Shown here: piece by piece, positions 52,009 through 52,076 of the stretch
Position numbering within the stretch: the stretch's first letter is position 1
Layout: each line of letters starts with the position of its first letter
Source of the DNA: an uncultured Bacilli bacterium
GTDB lineage: Bacteria > Bacillota_I > Bacilli_A > RF39 > UBA660
NCBI GenBank assembly: GCA_947626115.1
Contig: CANQQX010000006.1
Location: 1-52,076, forward strand
Length of the DNA: 52,076 bases
Reading direction: 5' to 3'
The notes under the pieces: generated by a model
Seen by the model: only the letters and a program-made list of their open reading frames with translations
What the model was told of the DNA's origin: nothing
The model's database searches: none
Program-made: the position numbers and the translations under genes

Positions 52009-52076
52009 CTAATATAAAAATGTAGGAAAAGACGAATATAAAAATGTCGAAAAACCTACAAAATTATATTAGCACT
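52005..52076. repeat. Nested palindromic element at right window edge
   Basis: Outer arms AGTGCTAATATAA (52005-52017) and TTATATTAGCACT (52064-52076) are perfect 13-bp inverted repeats. Inside, TGTAGG (52021-52026) pairs with CCTACA (52055-52060), and GAC with GTC. It also holds a direct repeat, AATATAAAAATGT, at 52011-52023 and 52035-52047. The 72-bp unit ends exactly on the last base of the window, as expected if an assembly stopped at a repeat. It may be a transposon end or a MITE-like element. Confidence 0.6.

Noticed and set aside
1-52076. CRISPR array, prophage or rRNA operon
   Set aside because: I saw no series of regularly spaced repeats with unique spacers, no phage structural genes and no rRNA sequence; the XRE regulator and DUF3800 gene are isolated.
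1-52076. Mollicutes genetic code (TGA as Trp)
   Set aside because: Trp is written TGG throughout and the genes do not need read-through of TGA.

Overview
The window is about 52 kb of very AT-rich DNA (roughly 27-30% G+C by eye). It reads as a low-GC Firmicutes/Bacilli chromosome, most like the uncultured gut lineages around RF39/Erysipelotrichia; that placement is inference from gene content. Signs of a Gram-positive endospore former are a CotJ operon, a CotY/CotZ-type coat protein, two upstream sequences resembling sigma-E and sigma-K promoters, a sortase with its thioester adhesin, an LCP ligase and a DacF-type carboxypeptidase. TGG is used for Trp throughout, so there is no sign of the Mollicutes code. 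Both ends of the window lie in repeat-like DNA (direct repeats at the left, a nested palindrome ending on the last base at the right), so it may be a whole contig broken at mobile-element ends.

Layout. 1-6.4 kb: UvrD-like helicase, MBL hydrolase, MscS channel, DUF368 lipid-carrier transporter, small membrane proteins, XRE regulator. 6.4-14.2 kb: spore-coat CotJ genes (CotJA and CotJB fused), FtsK translocase, TrmL, P-type Ca2+ ATPase. 14.2-21.4 kb: FGE-like surface protein, Clp ATPase with a degenerate second ring, adhesin-sortase pair. 21.4-28.5 kb: tRNA-Leu, scpB-scpA, three exported thioredoxin-fold proteins around a large surface protein. 28.5-33.8 kb: ABC exporter plus two-component system, with a direct-repeat operator over the operon promoter. 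33.8-42 kb: UPF0316, DUF3800, SDR, tRNA-Arg, Rpn-like nuclease, LCP protein, second FGE-like protein, DacF. 42-52 kb: orphan Gre C-terminal domain, phosphoketolase and HAD phosphatase, cysteine-free CsoR relative with a DUF2238 protein, CotZ, FtsW/RodA, second large surface protein.

The most interesting theme is a dispersed, apparently diversifying cell-surface system. Two pairs of paralogous membrane-anchored proteins (14180-15676 with 39116-40603; 25108-26862 with 49950-51716) are conserved through most of their length and diverge at the C-terminus. In the larger pair the divergent C-terminus lies in a G+C-rich (about 53-63%) segment of about 120-160 bp whose codons almost never end in A, embedded in ~31% G+C coding sequence. 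Three of the four genes have the same promoter: a TTGA(C/T)T -35, a 16-bp spacer containing exactly eight G, a TATA(A/C)T -10, and 28 bases to the start codon. That looks like a homopolymer phase-variation switch. Hypervariable C-termini under slippable promoters would together give antigenic or ligand-binding variation. No reverse transcriptase or template repeat is visible here, so a diversity-generating retroelement elsewhere in the genome is a hypothesis only. Adjacent exported CxxC thioredoxin-like proteins may oxidise the cysteines of these surface proteins.
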